Shown here: in pieces, positions 21,101 to 29,743 of the stretch | Position numbering within the stretch: position 1 is the first letter of the stretch | How the letters are laid out: each line of letters opens with the position of its first letter | From: Pseudoneurospora amorphoporcata | Lineage: Eukaryota; Ascomycota; Sordariomycetes; Sordariales; Sordariaceae | Assembly (NCBI GenBank): GCA_033297205.1 | Contig: MU859257.1 | Coordinates: 1 to 64,000 of the forward strand | DNA length: 64,000 nt | Direction: 5' to 3' | Program-made: the position numbers and the translations under genes | Notes under the pieces: generated by a model | Databases searched by the model: none | The model's input: the letters and a program-made list of their open reading frames with translations, nothing else | What the model was told of the DNA's origin: nothing

Positions 21101-22510
21101 CGGTCGAGAGATGGCTATAAGCTGCACATGTATCACGGAAACCGAAGTCACGATGGCTACATTAACGGGTTTGTCGATTCCAGTTCAAGTAACGGGTCTG
21201 ACGATAACAAACAGTACAAGAATGTTGCCAATAACGGCAACGGAAGCAGAAACACAAGCATCACCAGATCCCCCGCCCCCCTCCCTCCCTCCCTAAGCTA
21301 CAAGGGCCTTTCCGACACTGCAGCGCAGCGCAGAGAGGAGAGGGAATACAGGAAGAAGCAAGAAGAAATTATGCGTCAGTTGGCTAGTGGCTCTCGCGGC
21401 CAGCAGTTGAATACTCTACGCTCTTCCTCTTCTTCAGCGTCTCTAGGTGTGGTACGACAGCAGCGCGCTGCTTCTGCGTCCACTTCAGCGAGGTCGACGG
21501 CGTTTTATAACGGGTATTCATCTGGTTCTGGGTATGAGAGTGATCAGGGATACGGGGGAAATAATGGAAACAACGGGAACACAAGCTACCACGACGGACG
21601 GGACCCGTTGACAAGGCTACGCGACCTGAGGGAGAATATGGGTAGGGCGATTAGCGGGATTGGAATTGGACTGGCGGTTACCACCGGTGATGATAGTGGG
21701 TGTGTTTATGATGGGTATGGTGATACTTATCATGAGCAGAGTGACGCTGGTTATGATGGTTACGGACAACATGGATATGGTGGCTATGGCAGTAACGAAG
21801 GTGGTGGTTATGGGATGGCTGCTGGTCATGGATTCGGACAGGAGCGTGAAGATGGTGAAAACCGGAGAGAAGGGGAAGGTCAAGAAGGAAAAGACGGAGA
21901 GGCAGATGGAGAATACAGACTATCCAGCTCCTTCCACCTCCCGAGGCACCATCTCCAAAACCGAGACCAACGCAACGACTCCCCGCTACCTTTCTCCATG
22001 CCGTCGTGGCTATCACTGCCGTCGCTCCCATCACTACCCTCGTTGGCTGGTCCAAGTCACTCAAGCCTGGAAACAGAGGAGTGGTTCCCTTCGCTTTATC
22101 GAACTCATACACAACAGACACCAACGGAGAAGGACAGGCGCGACTCTCCCAACTACCAACCAAGGGCTAACAGCAACAGCACAACGAACAAGACAAGCAA
22201 CAGACGCACCATCAGGAGGAAAACGACAATCGCCGCAATGAACGGTAACAAGCCCAGCACAAGTAGCAACGGAAACGGAAACAGAAACGAATGGGATACC
22301 CTCGAGCCGTTGATGCGCGAGTTGATCGGGAACAAACCCAACTCGAACGGAGCCAGTGGAAGTGGTGCAAGTGGTGTTGACGACCAGCAAAGAATCAACT
22401 ACAACGGAGCACCTACGCCACTGGTGGATAAAGTTTTTGGATTAGCTCCGATGGACGAGAAGGATCTTGCAGAGGAGGCTTTGGAGGGTTCGGTTAATCT
22501 TTTGCAGTGA
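18110..22510 (+). CDS. Large low-complexity, Ser/Asn/Gly-rich protein (1,466 aa), unknown function
   Basis: A single exon from the first ATG (MASLPVSKSGSGSG...) to the TGA at 22508-22510. Most of the protein is predicted disordered: a Gly-Ser start, an Asn homopolymer near residues 31-42, Ser/Pro-rich stretches and a Tyr/Gly-rich region around residues 1170-1250 (YDGYGQHGYGGYG). Two ordered patches stand out: a short conserved-looking segment near residues 80-120 (RQLIRPKKFRTLSNASSIL, then LKNKIKEANDRDREAL) and a coiled coil near 660-705 (FLQQCEEFRHSKEKELDTL...). A second charged helix (AQRREEREYRKKQEEIMRQL) lies near 1070. There is no signal peptide, membrane segment or enzyme motif. The N-terminal patch plus coiled coil would fit a cytoskeletal or scaffold protein, but that is only inference; I do not recognise a family. 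Confidence 0.8.
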   Translation: MASLPVSKSGSGSGSGGSISGANGDKRILVNNNNNNNNNNNNGHGLQPPRGLGLSDPPISPAVTTGTASSGNFTDMHMRQLIRPKKFRTLSNASSILSDIFNHPDANEDELKNKIKEANDRDREALYNMNESLRSTPPLLPAKTLPSTQSGQGVDEEKRHRSGLWGLFKRKSFKAAKKRIKSAPPQIVVPEPPAAGGATTTTHTTEDGHRQTVISIPAQRTFNLGPVPRSPGFGLAPKSPITGTPIRPPRPSIGLETLIEHQETNERHCQVPASAPVIPPINDGLNISPLLPTEDFSHLQRVSGFIVPPAESPPELPQAQEASVGVDEGLDVSSSSKRISCQDHTLPEFVSPASPLHLSVCLSTAQSSRDRRSNMSSGIKLPDIDHTEERLDREVDGGETLAEVSEPSSSNSSHHRLDTAAGGRDRVGSADVSSLSSVASSSDQPRPALASTKLRRQRSLYSNPSFTKRRMELERTDSLGGESVKTNGNQSTAFYTPPDLPSGYATEPDTKALSSALEKIKAVQLPPLRFTPVMTVADLKPLSCKSSSNLRPVQSEETKRQDGEPEQSSDGALRKSDSSSEPLSGVPLTDSFQTSISIANSSTPQATPLSAPSNNLTKPLQLRRTNGIICPPLRISSSSSFSDNPSRYSRNGNHRSGSHIDFLQQCEEFRHSKEKELDTLRDRLRQLENRNSWLLTAVTKQLPDGYYPPQAYQDADDDYNASEEEEKGCPHSRNTVSSSPILSGFRVPTVSPRDQNSNRNGNGNDDDEDVLIPRGRHFNLADHRARRYDDHQNDISSSRASTSDRWSMTSQHTFGSTTVDDSAAATGTGMGFSSSNLTTGFRLTPPAQHTQHPRYNPSPVATSSNNSGSCSGSGDSSGNSRNASLSAVRRPTPAPTPISIPQAKPTLVTRSYTTCSTTEIPVFSSGSVGSGRGQSFASTTTTTTMGPVTGYDDTNTARDGSTNRHLAIQTRPTLSPNVRRERSLPRDPRLASFSSRSRSRDGYKLHMYHGNRSHDGYINGFVDSSSSNGSDDNKQYKNVANNGNGSRNTSITRSPAPLPPSLSYKGLSDTAAQRREEREYRKKQEEIMRQLASGSRGQQLNTLRSSSSSASLGVVRQQRAASASTSARSTAFYNGYSSGSGYESDQGYGGNNGNNGNTSYHDGRDPLTRLRDLRENMGRAISGIGIGLAVTTGDDSGCVYDGYGDTYHEQSDAGYDGYGQHGYGGYGSNEGGGYGMAAGHGFGQEREDGENRREGEGQEGKDGEADGEYRLSSSFHLPRHHLQNRDQRNDSPLPFSMPSWLSLPSLPSLPSLAGPSHSSLETEEWFPSLYRTHTQQTPTEKDRRDSPNYQPRANSNSTTNKTSNRRTIRRKTTIAAMNGNKPSTSSNGNGNRNEWDTLEPLMRELIGNKPNSNGASGSGASGVDDQQRINYNGAPTPLVDKVFGLAPMDEKDLAEEALEGSVNLLQ
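18199..18234 (+). repeat. AAC trinucleotide microsatellite coding poly-Asn
   Basis: About twelve AAC/AAT triplets within the large disordered protein encode an uninterrupted run of asparagine. Confidence 0.9.
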
Positions 22511-23321
22511 GCATGTGAGCACATGAATGGATGGTAGAAAGGTGTTGGGAAAGGGGAGGATATGGTTGGATACATATGATGTTAGATGCTTGGATGCTTG
22601 GATAGATAACCTGACGAGTGATGTGATGGAGCATAATGAAGTGATGGTTACATATGAAGGAATGAAAGACGATAGATACCTACTCGATGGTTTTTTTGAT
22701 TCGTATGATCGTTCACTCTTGACTCAAATCGAACAAGGCAGGAGGAGTGCAGGGGAAAAAAAGCAATGGACCTCTCCATCGAGTCCATCCAGATCTACCC
22801 TCAGATCTCTATTTTGTCTTGGCATCCCTGAATCGCACATGATCCCTCCAATGAATACCAAATTTCCTGGAACCCTGGCGACGGCATGAGCCGCATCCGT
22901 GTTTGTGACGTCGATCAATGACAGTGACTTACATGCTCGATTGGCAATGTACTAACGAGAACGTCAACAGACGGCCATATATCTTTGGTAGTATTGAGTG
23001 CGATTAGAGTAAGCGATTGAAGTGTCAAAGATGGGTTGATGGGTGAGGGATGGGCGAGGACTCCGTTAATGATGACATTACTTGGTAGTCATCGGTTGGG
23101 AAGACCATTGGGATCCTGTTTCGATATGAGAAGACCGACCTCGTCAAGTTCACTGTTTACTTCCTCTCCTGCACAATTCTCAGGACAACAACCTGACCCA
23201 TTAAGTCTAGGCCCTCACCAAGCAACCCATCCTCGCCTTCAACCATCTCAGTAACCTAACTATCGTCCCATCACCCTCGAATTACCCCCCCCCCCCCCCC
23301 CCCCCAAAGCAACACTCAAAA
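22511..23321. other. Intergenic
   Basis: Short frames only. Contains the 3' flank of the disordered-protein gene and the promoter of the dehydrogenase gene, ending in a long poly-C tract. Confidence 0.45.
23285..23305 (+). repeat. Poly-C tract (21 C) just upstream of a start codon
   Basis: Twenty-one consecutive C lie 16 bases before the ATG at 23322, probably inside the 5' leader of the dehydrogenase mRNA. Length is likely to vary between isolates and is prone to sequencing error. Confidence 0.9.
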
Positions 23322-24629
23322 ATGTCCAAACCCTGGATCCTTCTCTGCCCCTCCTCCCGCGGCATAGGCCACGCCCTAGCCCGCCACCTCCTTCGAACCA
23401 CCAACCTCCCCATCCTTGCCACCACCCGCGCCCGCGATCCGGAAGAGACCAAAGCTGCTTTGCTGAAGGACTTGTTTCCTTATCCTCAACAACAATCTTC
23501 CCCGCTTACTTCTGATTCCTCTGCCGCTTCCTCAGCTTCCGATCGGGAACGGGCCTCGGCTGCGGCCTCGGCTACAGGCCCGGGAGTAGCAGCCTCCAGC
23601 AACTTCAGCGATTCTTCGTCTAGCGACACCTATCCTTATCCAAAGTCTCCGGCGGAGTTTGGGCGTACTTCTTCTTCTTCTTCTGCTGCTGAGTCGGGGA
23701 TTGGAAGTGCGACTTCTGGGACACCGGATTCTTCGACTCGGCGATTTTCCGGCCAATCTTCTTCCTCAGGAACATCCAGATCGCAACCATCCCTTTCTGA
23801 CCCCCGTCATTCCTCCTCCTCATCCTCCTCATCCTCCTCATCCTCCCAAAACCACCAATCCCCATCCCAAGACCTCAACGAAGCCTTCTCCTCCCGCCTC
23901 CACCTCGTCCCCCTAGACGTCTGCAACGAATCCTCCATCCTCTCCGCCGCCCAGCTCGCCTCCTCCCTTTTCCCGCCCTCCACTCACCACCTGCACCTCG
24001 CCTTCGCCCTACCCGGCATTCTCCACCCCGAAAAGTCTCCTCAGCAAGTCGACTACGACCTAGCCCTCGACACTTACCGGGTCAACTGCCTAGGCCCATT
24101 AATGCTGATGAAGCATTTCGGCGGGTGGTTCCTGCCGAGACGAAGGACGGAGATGGATTTATCTTGGCATCCTGGTGGTGGTGGTCTTTCCTCCTCTTCC
24201 TCTTCTTCTTCTTCAGGCTTAAATGAGGAGGAGGAACTTGCAGGCCACAAGCAGCAGCAGCAACAAAGAATGATGCGCCTCCCGCCGCACGCAACATGGA
24301 TCAACATGTCCGCGCGCGTCGGGTCCGTGTCGGACAACCAATCGGGCGGGTGGTATAGCTACCGCTCGTCCAAAGCTGCTGTGAACAGCTTGACCAAGAG
24401 CTTTGATCATCAGCTGCAGTCAAGGAGTGGGAAGAAGGCCATGTGCGTGGCGTATCATCCGGGCACGGTCAAGACGGACTTGTCGAGGGAGTTTTGGGGC
24501 AGCGTGGCGAATGATAAGATCTGGGGGCCGGAGGAGGCGGCGGGGAAGATGGCGGAGGTTATTGAGAAGTTAGGGGAGCAGCAGAGGGGGAGGATTTGGG
24601 ACTGGAAGGGGGAGGAGATTTGGCCTTGA
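23322..24629 (+). CDS. Short-chain dehydrogenase/reductase (SDR) with serine-rich insertion
   Basis: A single exon of 435 aa. The Rossmann nucleotide-binding turn is CPSSRGIGHALARHLL (residues 9-24). A hydrophobic strand with ALPGIL and VNCLGPL is near residues 226-262. The catalytic motif is Tyr-x-x-x-Lys in YRSSKAAVNSLTKSF (around 346-360), preceded by the catalytic Ser in INMSARVGSV, and AYHPGTVKTDLSR follows the active site. The family normally has about 250 residues. The excess comes from a Ser-rich insertion at residues 60-190 and smaller Ser/Gln-rich loops around 286-312, all microsatellite-like. The fold core appears intact, so the enzyme is probably active on an unknown carbonyl or alcohol substrate with NAD(P)H. 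It lies convergent to CHS5. Confidence 0.85.
   Translation: MSKPWILLCPSSRGIGHALARHLLRTTNLPILATTRARDPEETKAALLKDLFPYPQQQSSPLTSDSSAASSASDRERASAAASATGPGVAASSNFSDSSSSDTYPYPKSPAEFGRTSSSSSAAESGIGSATSGTPDSSTRRFSGQSSSSGTSRSQPSLSDPRHSSSSSSSSSSSSQNHQSPSQDLNEAFSSRLHLVPLDVCNESSILSAAQLASSLFPPSTHHLHLAFALPGILHPEKSPQQVDYDLALDTYRVNCLGPLMLMKHFGGWFLPRRRTEMDLSWHPGGGGLSSSSSSSSSGLNEEEELAGHKQQQQQRMMRLPPHATWINMSARVGSVSDNQSGGWYSYRSSKAAVNSLTKSFDHQLQSRSGKKAMCVAYHPGTVKTDLSREFWGSVANDKIWGPEEAAGKMAEVIEKLGEQQRGRIWDWKGEEIWP
23811..23848 (+). repeat. TCC/TCA serine-coding microsatellite
   Basis: Nine-base units of TCCTCCTCA repeat about four times, coding a serine run inside the dehydrogenase insertion. Confidence 0.8.
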
Positions 24630-25053
24630 GTGGCAGGAGGAGATATGATGAGGTGGAGACAAGTTTTGAAAGTTCTTCGGGAATGGGCCGATTTGGTGGA
24701 TGTTGTGAAAAAAAAATAAAATAAAAATATCTCAAGCGCATGCATGGTTGGAAGAGAGGATTCGTGCTATAGCAAGACAGAAACTGTCAACAAGAAAATG
24801 TGACTACGGAAATGTGTTAGCATCGGAGCTATATTTTAGGATGGAGTAAAGTATATTAACTGTATCAATCGTGAACCCATCATCAAAGTTCTATCCTCCG
24901 CTATGAAGTAGACTAACCCAGCCAGACCTGCGCCTCCTTTCACCTAAGCCGTGACAACCCTCGCATAGACTGCAATATTAATCGTACATGGGCGTTTCTA
25001 ACCCTCTGTCCGGTGTTTTCTGCTCTTCTCTGTTCGTTTTAACCATTCAGCTG
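24630..25053. other. Convergent 3' flanks
   Basis: Lies between the stops of the dehydrogenase (plus) and CHS5 (minus). An A-rich stretch near 24707-24729 could serve polyadenylation. Nothing else seen. Confidence 0.4.
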
Positions 25054-26458
25054 TCATAGGGCGACATCCTGGAACGATGCTCCATCGGGTGATTTTCCTC
25101 CCTTGAGGTTTAGACTGTCGTCCTTGTCATCGTCTTCCTTTTCGTCTTCTTTGCTCTCCTCGGCATCTTCCACCGCAGAAGCAGGTCGTACTGCCAGTCC
25201 CTGTTCCTCCTTTTCATGGGCAAGCACCTTTTGCTGGTCGTCTTGTTGGACCTTGTCTTCTGGTTCAGACGCTACGTCACTCTCGTCGCCTCCTTTCTCG
25301 GACCCAGTATCATCCTCTTGCTGAACTTCTGTCGTTGTCGCCTCCACACTAGGCTCAGGTGCGACCGGCTGTAACTCCTCCTCCTGCTTCTGCTCCGGCA
25401 CCTCTTCCGGCACCGGCTCTGGCTCAGCAGGCGGTGGTGGCGTAGGCTTATTCACATCAGGACTGCGTACTCCATTTGTAGGCGGCGGGCTTGTCTGTTT
25501 CTGCTCCGGCGCTGGCGGCGATGGCTGCGGCGGCAACTCCTTGTGTTGTGAAAACGCGGCAGACACGCTCCTATTGTGCTGCATCGGTGGGCTTCCTCCC
25601 ATATCCGCCGCCGACGGTCCCATCCCGACCCGTGCGGCATCCAGGTAGAACTTGGTGACACCCAGGATCCTGCCGTTCCTCTCGCACGCCTCCACCCACT
25701 CGGGCCTCACTACGGGGATGTTGAGCTCGTTCGCCTTCTCCCATTGCACGCCCCGGCCCTCGGTGGTGACAAAGTGTGTCGTATCGATCCTGACGGTGTC
25801 GACAAGCTTGGCGCCAATCCGGTCCACCGAGCGCGCCAGAGACTCCCTGACGGCGGGAGGCAGGATGCCCGTGGTGATGGTGATGCCGCTGAGATCGGTC
25901 ATCTTGTGTGTGCGGACCACGACCTTCTCGCTGGCCAGGGTGCCGGCCGTTGTGCGCAGCACGAGGTGGAAGGTGTACTCGGTGTCGACGGCTAGACCCG
26001 AAATCTTGGTCGAATGCATGGCGGTTGGTTTGGGGATGTTGCCGGCCTTTTGGCCGTTGCGGTAGAGAGCCAGGCTGATCAGGTCGGCGGTCGCGAGATC
26101 GATGGGATCCCACTCGAGGACCACGCTGGTCTGGGTGGCATTGCGACAGCGGAGGTTAGGAGCCTGGGGCTCGGCGGCACCGAGAGCGTTGAAGATCTTG
26201 TCTTGGAGGGCGCGGAAGGCGCGTTCGGCTTCGTCTTCGGAGGAAACGTTGCGGGCGACGGTGACGTCGACAATGGAGCCCGAGGAGATGTCGGGTGGCA
26301 GCAGGATGGATGGGAATTCGATCTGGGAGATGATGTGGTTAGCACTTGTTCATTGACTTGTTCTCTGCTGAGAATCAAACACATACTAGTCGCTTGTCAG
26401 GAGTCAGGAGGACGGTGACGCCGGCGTCGACCTTGCCGACGGTCAGGGAGACGAGCAT
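25054..26458 (-). CDS. CHS5: Chitin biosynthesis protein CHS5 (exomer scaffold)
   Basis: Two exons, 26458-26387 and 26322-25054, joined across a 64-bp intron with GTATGT donor; 446 aa. Exomer sorts chitin synthase and a few other cargoes from the trans-Golgi to the plasma membrane, and CHS5 dimerises through its N-terminus. The sequence follows the yeast protein closely: LTVGKVDAGVTVLLTPDKRL then IEFPSILLPPDISSGSIVDV (residues 4-45, dimerisation part), an FN3 domain near 75-165 (MVLEWDPIDL, YRNGQKAGNIPKP, VDTEYTFHLVLRTTAGTL), RTHKMTDLSGI, and a BRCT domain near 175-260 (IDTTHFVTTEGRG, IPVVRPEWVEACERNGRI). The tail of about 170 residues is Pro/Glu/Asp-rich and disordered, shorter than in yeast. 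The intron follows codon 24 at a phase 0 site. Confidence 0.95.
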
Positions 26459-27142
26459 GATGTCGCGATGGGAATGTGACTGTGGACCGGATTGTTGGTT
26501 GTCAAGCTTCGGGGGATAGATACTGTATGTAGCTAGCTATGGCTTCGACCGTGGATAGCAAGTGCTGTGTCCTCTTTGGAAAGCTGCAGATAAGCTGTCC
26601 GGTTCGTAGAAGAGCGCAGACAGCAGCTAGCGCAGTGCGATTCTCAAGTGGTGACTTGGTTGGTTGAGGCTGTCTTTGCGTGATACCTGAGCCAAGGAGC
26701 AATCAAGCTGTCGCCAAATCTCACGGACATTGCCTAAACTGGACCTCAATTGGAGCTGCCCTGACTGCCAGCGGATAGCCAGCGACTGTTCAGTGGTTGA
26801 CACCCCCGGAGCAGCTCCCGTCCCTTGAGGCAGGGGCACCGCTCACCGAGAAATGTGGGGACTTGGCCGGAAACGCACACCTTAGAGAGCCGCTGCTTGG
26901 CGCCAAGGCTTTTGTCCTTCCCCTGAATGTCTCCACTCTGAAAGGTACGTACCTTTTTCGACTTCTGATGGTGTATGAAACCCGAGTTTGAAGAGTTGTC
27001 GTGTAAGGGTATCTTACTTGTGCTAATTTCTCTCTATATGTTGTACAGGACTTGGACACTATTGTTACTCCGGATGCCGTAAGAGTCGACAGTGAGCTAC
27101 CTAGTCTAGGAAGTCAACACTCACGTTTGCTCCCATATGAGT
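26459..27142. other. Intergenic; CHS5 promoter side
   Basis: Upstream flank of CHS5 and downstream flank of the next minus-strand gene. Short frames only, no RNA gene or element recognised. Confidence 0.4.
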
Positions 27143-28162
27143 CTACCAAGAGCCGCCTCGATCCTGACTCGATCCTAGGGTTTGATTTCGATTTCGGAAC
27201 CGTTCGGCCAACTGTTGTGCACGAGAGCGGTTTGTATCGCCTCTGTATATTCCCTCTTCTACTCTTGGCTTTGGGACCCGGTTGCCAGCACGAATGTTCG
27301 TTGGTGTCTCTCTGGTGTCTCTATACCCTCCAGCACTCGGCTGTCCTGATCCACGCTGTTGCGGCTGATTGCTATATCCTCTGTTTTGAGGCGGCACATT
27401 GGATCCTCCGTGTTGAGGCGACTTTTGAGTCTGTATCGGCCATTGTGGTACTCGGAGCTGGTTGATGACAGACTTCTTCATCAGTCTGTCAAGCTCGTTA
27501 TGGACCTCTTGGTCGCTCATCTTGATGAACTCCTTGCCGTGTGAGACACGAATGTGGATGGTGCCGTGAAGTACCGATGTGTCGTCAAATCCCGGCAACC
27601 GATCCCCCCAATGACCATATCCGTTCGCCCTGAGCACCTTGACAAGGGCCTCCCTCAACCTTTTCACGCACACAGTCTTCACTACGGGACGAAGGTCGGC
27701 GTCAGAGTTGTAGACGAATAACCACAACGGCCGGTGCTTCTTGGAGGTGAAATGGTGGAGGAATTTGTCCGTCAAAGGATGCTCTTGTACACCGAAATAC
27801 TTCATGACCGCCGTTCTTGTATAGCAATGTCTCGGGCTCGTCGTGACCATGAACGGAGCATTGGCAACATCCTGCCCCTTGACTGGCTTGACCTCGAAAT
27901 AGGTTCCGATGTTGAGGGCGTCCGACACAGCCTTGACTCTTCTAGACAATACCGGCTCGCTATAGGGACTCCAGTTGATCTGATTGTAGCCGAATCCTTG
28001 CGCTCCATCTTCCCCGGTGTTGGCCCTCATGCCTTTGCCTCGCCGTTGATCACAGCCTCCGAGTACCAGAGGTCGTAGTGCTCGACATCTGGCTTTGATA
28101 GTCGATGCCAAGTCAACAAGGCCAGCTGGCCTACAACACTTCAGGAAAGAAGGCAAGGACAT
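27143..28162 (-). CDS. Basic protein of unknown function (339 aa)
   Basis: A single exon. An in-frame stop lies shortly before, and the first ATG is at 28162 (MSLPSFLKCCRPAGL...); an upstream exon ending at the CACTAG near 28190 is possible. The first 35 residues are basic and amphipathic with no acidic residues before the Asp of GLVDLAS, which could be a mitochondrial targeting sequence. A folded central part follows (INWSPYSEPVLSRRVKAVSD, FMVTTSPRHCYTRTAVMKYF, HRPLWLFVYNSDADLRP, LREALVKVLRANGYGHWGDR, GTIHIRVSHGKEF). The last 100 residues are Gln/Arg/Gly-rich with RGG-like elements. I see no catalytic motif and do not recognise the family. Nucleic-acid binding by the tail is inference from composition. 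Confidence 0.75.
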   Translation of the reverse strand: MSLPSFLKCCRPAGLVDLASTIKARCRALRPLVLGGCDQRRGKGMRANTGEDGAQGFGYNQINWSPYSEPVLSRRVKAVSDALNIGTYFEVKPVKGQDVANAPFMVTTSPRHCYTRTAVMKYFGVQEHPLTDKFLHHFTSKKHRPLWLFVYNSDADLRPVVKTVCVKRLREALVKVLRANGYGHWGDRLPGFDDTSVLHGTIHIRVSHGKEFIKMSDQEVHNELDRLMKKSVINQLRVPQWPIQTQKSPQHGGSNVPPQNRGYSNQPQQRGSGQPSAGGYRDTRETPTNIRAGNRVPKPRVEEGIYRGDTNRSRAQQLAERFRNRNQTLGSSQDRGGSW

Positions 28163-28784
28163 GGAGGATGGCCAGTCGGCTGCGTTCAACTAGTGACGTA
28201 TAAGTTGTCGCTGACGGCTGAAATATCGAACATGGTGATGGTGGATTGGAAGACGCCATGAGAATCAGACGTGCGGTTGCTGTTGTCGTAAAAGTATTTT
28301 ACCAGCATTGACCTTACCGTACCGAACAATCGAAGCGGTTTTGGTCCCAATCCAACCAACCACATTCACGGGGTTGGAGAATGCCAAGCCGTGCCTCGGG
28401 GGCGCCATGACTCAACTGCGACTTTTTGCCTTGCATCATGAATAATTTTATTGGTCAGAAGGGAGGTCCGAGCAACCTAATTTCGCCCATTTTACCCTCC
28501 AAACCTTTTAGAGATTCTCCACCACCTCGTGTACAATACCAAAACGCCTTCGATTCATACGAACCCGAACAAGGCCCGGGCGTGCAAAAAAAAGAAAGGT
28601 ACCCAGAACCCGCCGTGCTCCAGTGCTCCAGCAGTTCTGACCCCAACCAAGTCCGTCATCCACTCCATAGTCCACGAAGCCGTTGCTGGATTTTTGTCTT
28701 CCCTTTTCGCATCAACACCCAATTTACACACCGCAGCCACACCGGACAGCCGACACCCGTTAAAAGTCGACAACAACAGCCAAC
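28163..28784. other. Divergent promoter region (unknown basic protein / eIF1A)
   Basis: About 620 bases between the two divergent starts. It includes the eIF1A 5' leader, which ends in a CAACAACAGCCAAC context before the ATG. No other element identified. Confidence 0.4.
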
Positions 28785-29743
28785 ATGCCTAAGAACAAGG
28801 GAAAGGGTGGTAAGAACAGGAGAAGAGGAAAGAACGAGAACGAGTAAGGATTTCCTTTCATTCCTGGTGTTGCCCGCTCGCCGACGACGACCAGCAAGAT
28901 GCATCGCGCCGCCCCGCATCGCCGCCGCTACCAAGCAACCATGGCGATGTGCGCGCGCACACTAGCTCGTCGTCGACGGAGTCGCGTACCATAGTCTTTG
29001 CTTCTTCAGATGGCTAACCACTTCGAACAGCAATGAGAAGCGCGAGTTGACCTTCAAGGAGGAGGGTCAAGGTACGTGAACACCCAACGGTGTGGCGAGC
29101 GAGCGAAACGCACAACACAGTAAAAACCTGCGACGTCGACGCTCGTCCATGCCCTCTTGACAAAAATAGCAAACGAACAACAAGCTCACGCTCATCTTTC
29201 TCTACAGAGTACGCTCAGGTCATCAAGATGTTGGGTAACGGCAGACTTGAGGCCATGGTATGTCCTTCCGCCCCTCCCTCTTCGCCAAACTACCAAACAA
29301 GCAAACAAATAATCCTGACCTTTTTCCCGCTTTCAGTGCTTCGACGGTGTCAAGCGCCTCGGTCTCATCCGTGGCAAGCTTCGCAAGAAGATCTGGATCA
29401 ACAACGGTGACATCATTCTTGTCTCCCTCCGTGAGTACCAGGATGAGAAGGGTGATGTTATCCTCAAGTACTCTGCCGACGAGGCCCGTTCTCTGTACGT
29501 TTTTCTTCTTCCCCTCCCTCACCCCCTAGTCAGTCATCAACAGCTTACTAACCTCCACCTCTTCTCCCCACCAACAGGAAGGCCTACGGCGAGCTCCCCG
29601 ATACCGCCAAGATCAACGAGACCGATACCTTCGGCCCCAACGAGGATGGCGACTGCGGCTTCGAGTTCGACGAGGACCGCGACTCCGAGGACGAGGATGG
29701 CGCCGAGGCCGGTGGCAAGACTGTTGATATCGATGACATCTAA
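28785..29743 (+). CDS. TIF11: Translation initiation factor eIF1A
   Basis: Five exons: 28785-28843, 29031-29071, 29208-29257, 29337-29494 and 29578-29743; 157 aa. eIF1A binds the 40S A site, helps recruit the ternary complex and supports scanning and start-codon selection. The basic N-terminal tail (MPKNKGKGGKNRRRGKNEN) is followed by the OB fold (KRELTFKEEGQEYAQVIKML, GRLEAMCFDGVKRLGLIRGK, IWINNGDIILVSLREYQDEK, VILKYSADEARSL), a helical extension (KAYGELPDTAKINET) and the acidic C-terminal tail ending in the typical DIDDI. Length and motifs match the family throughout. Four introns in a gene this short, clustered toward the 5' end, is typical of highly expressed fungal genes. Confidence 0.97.
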
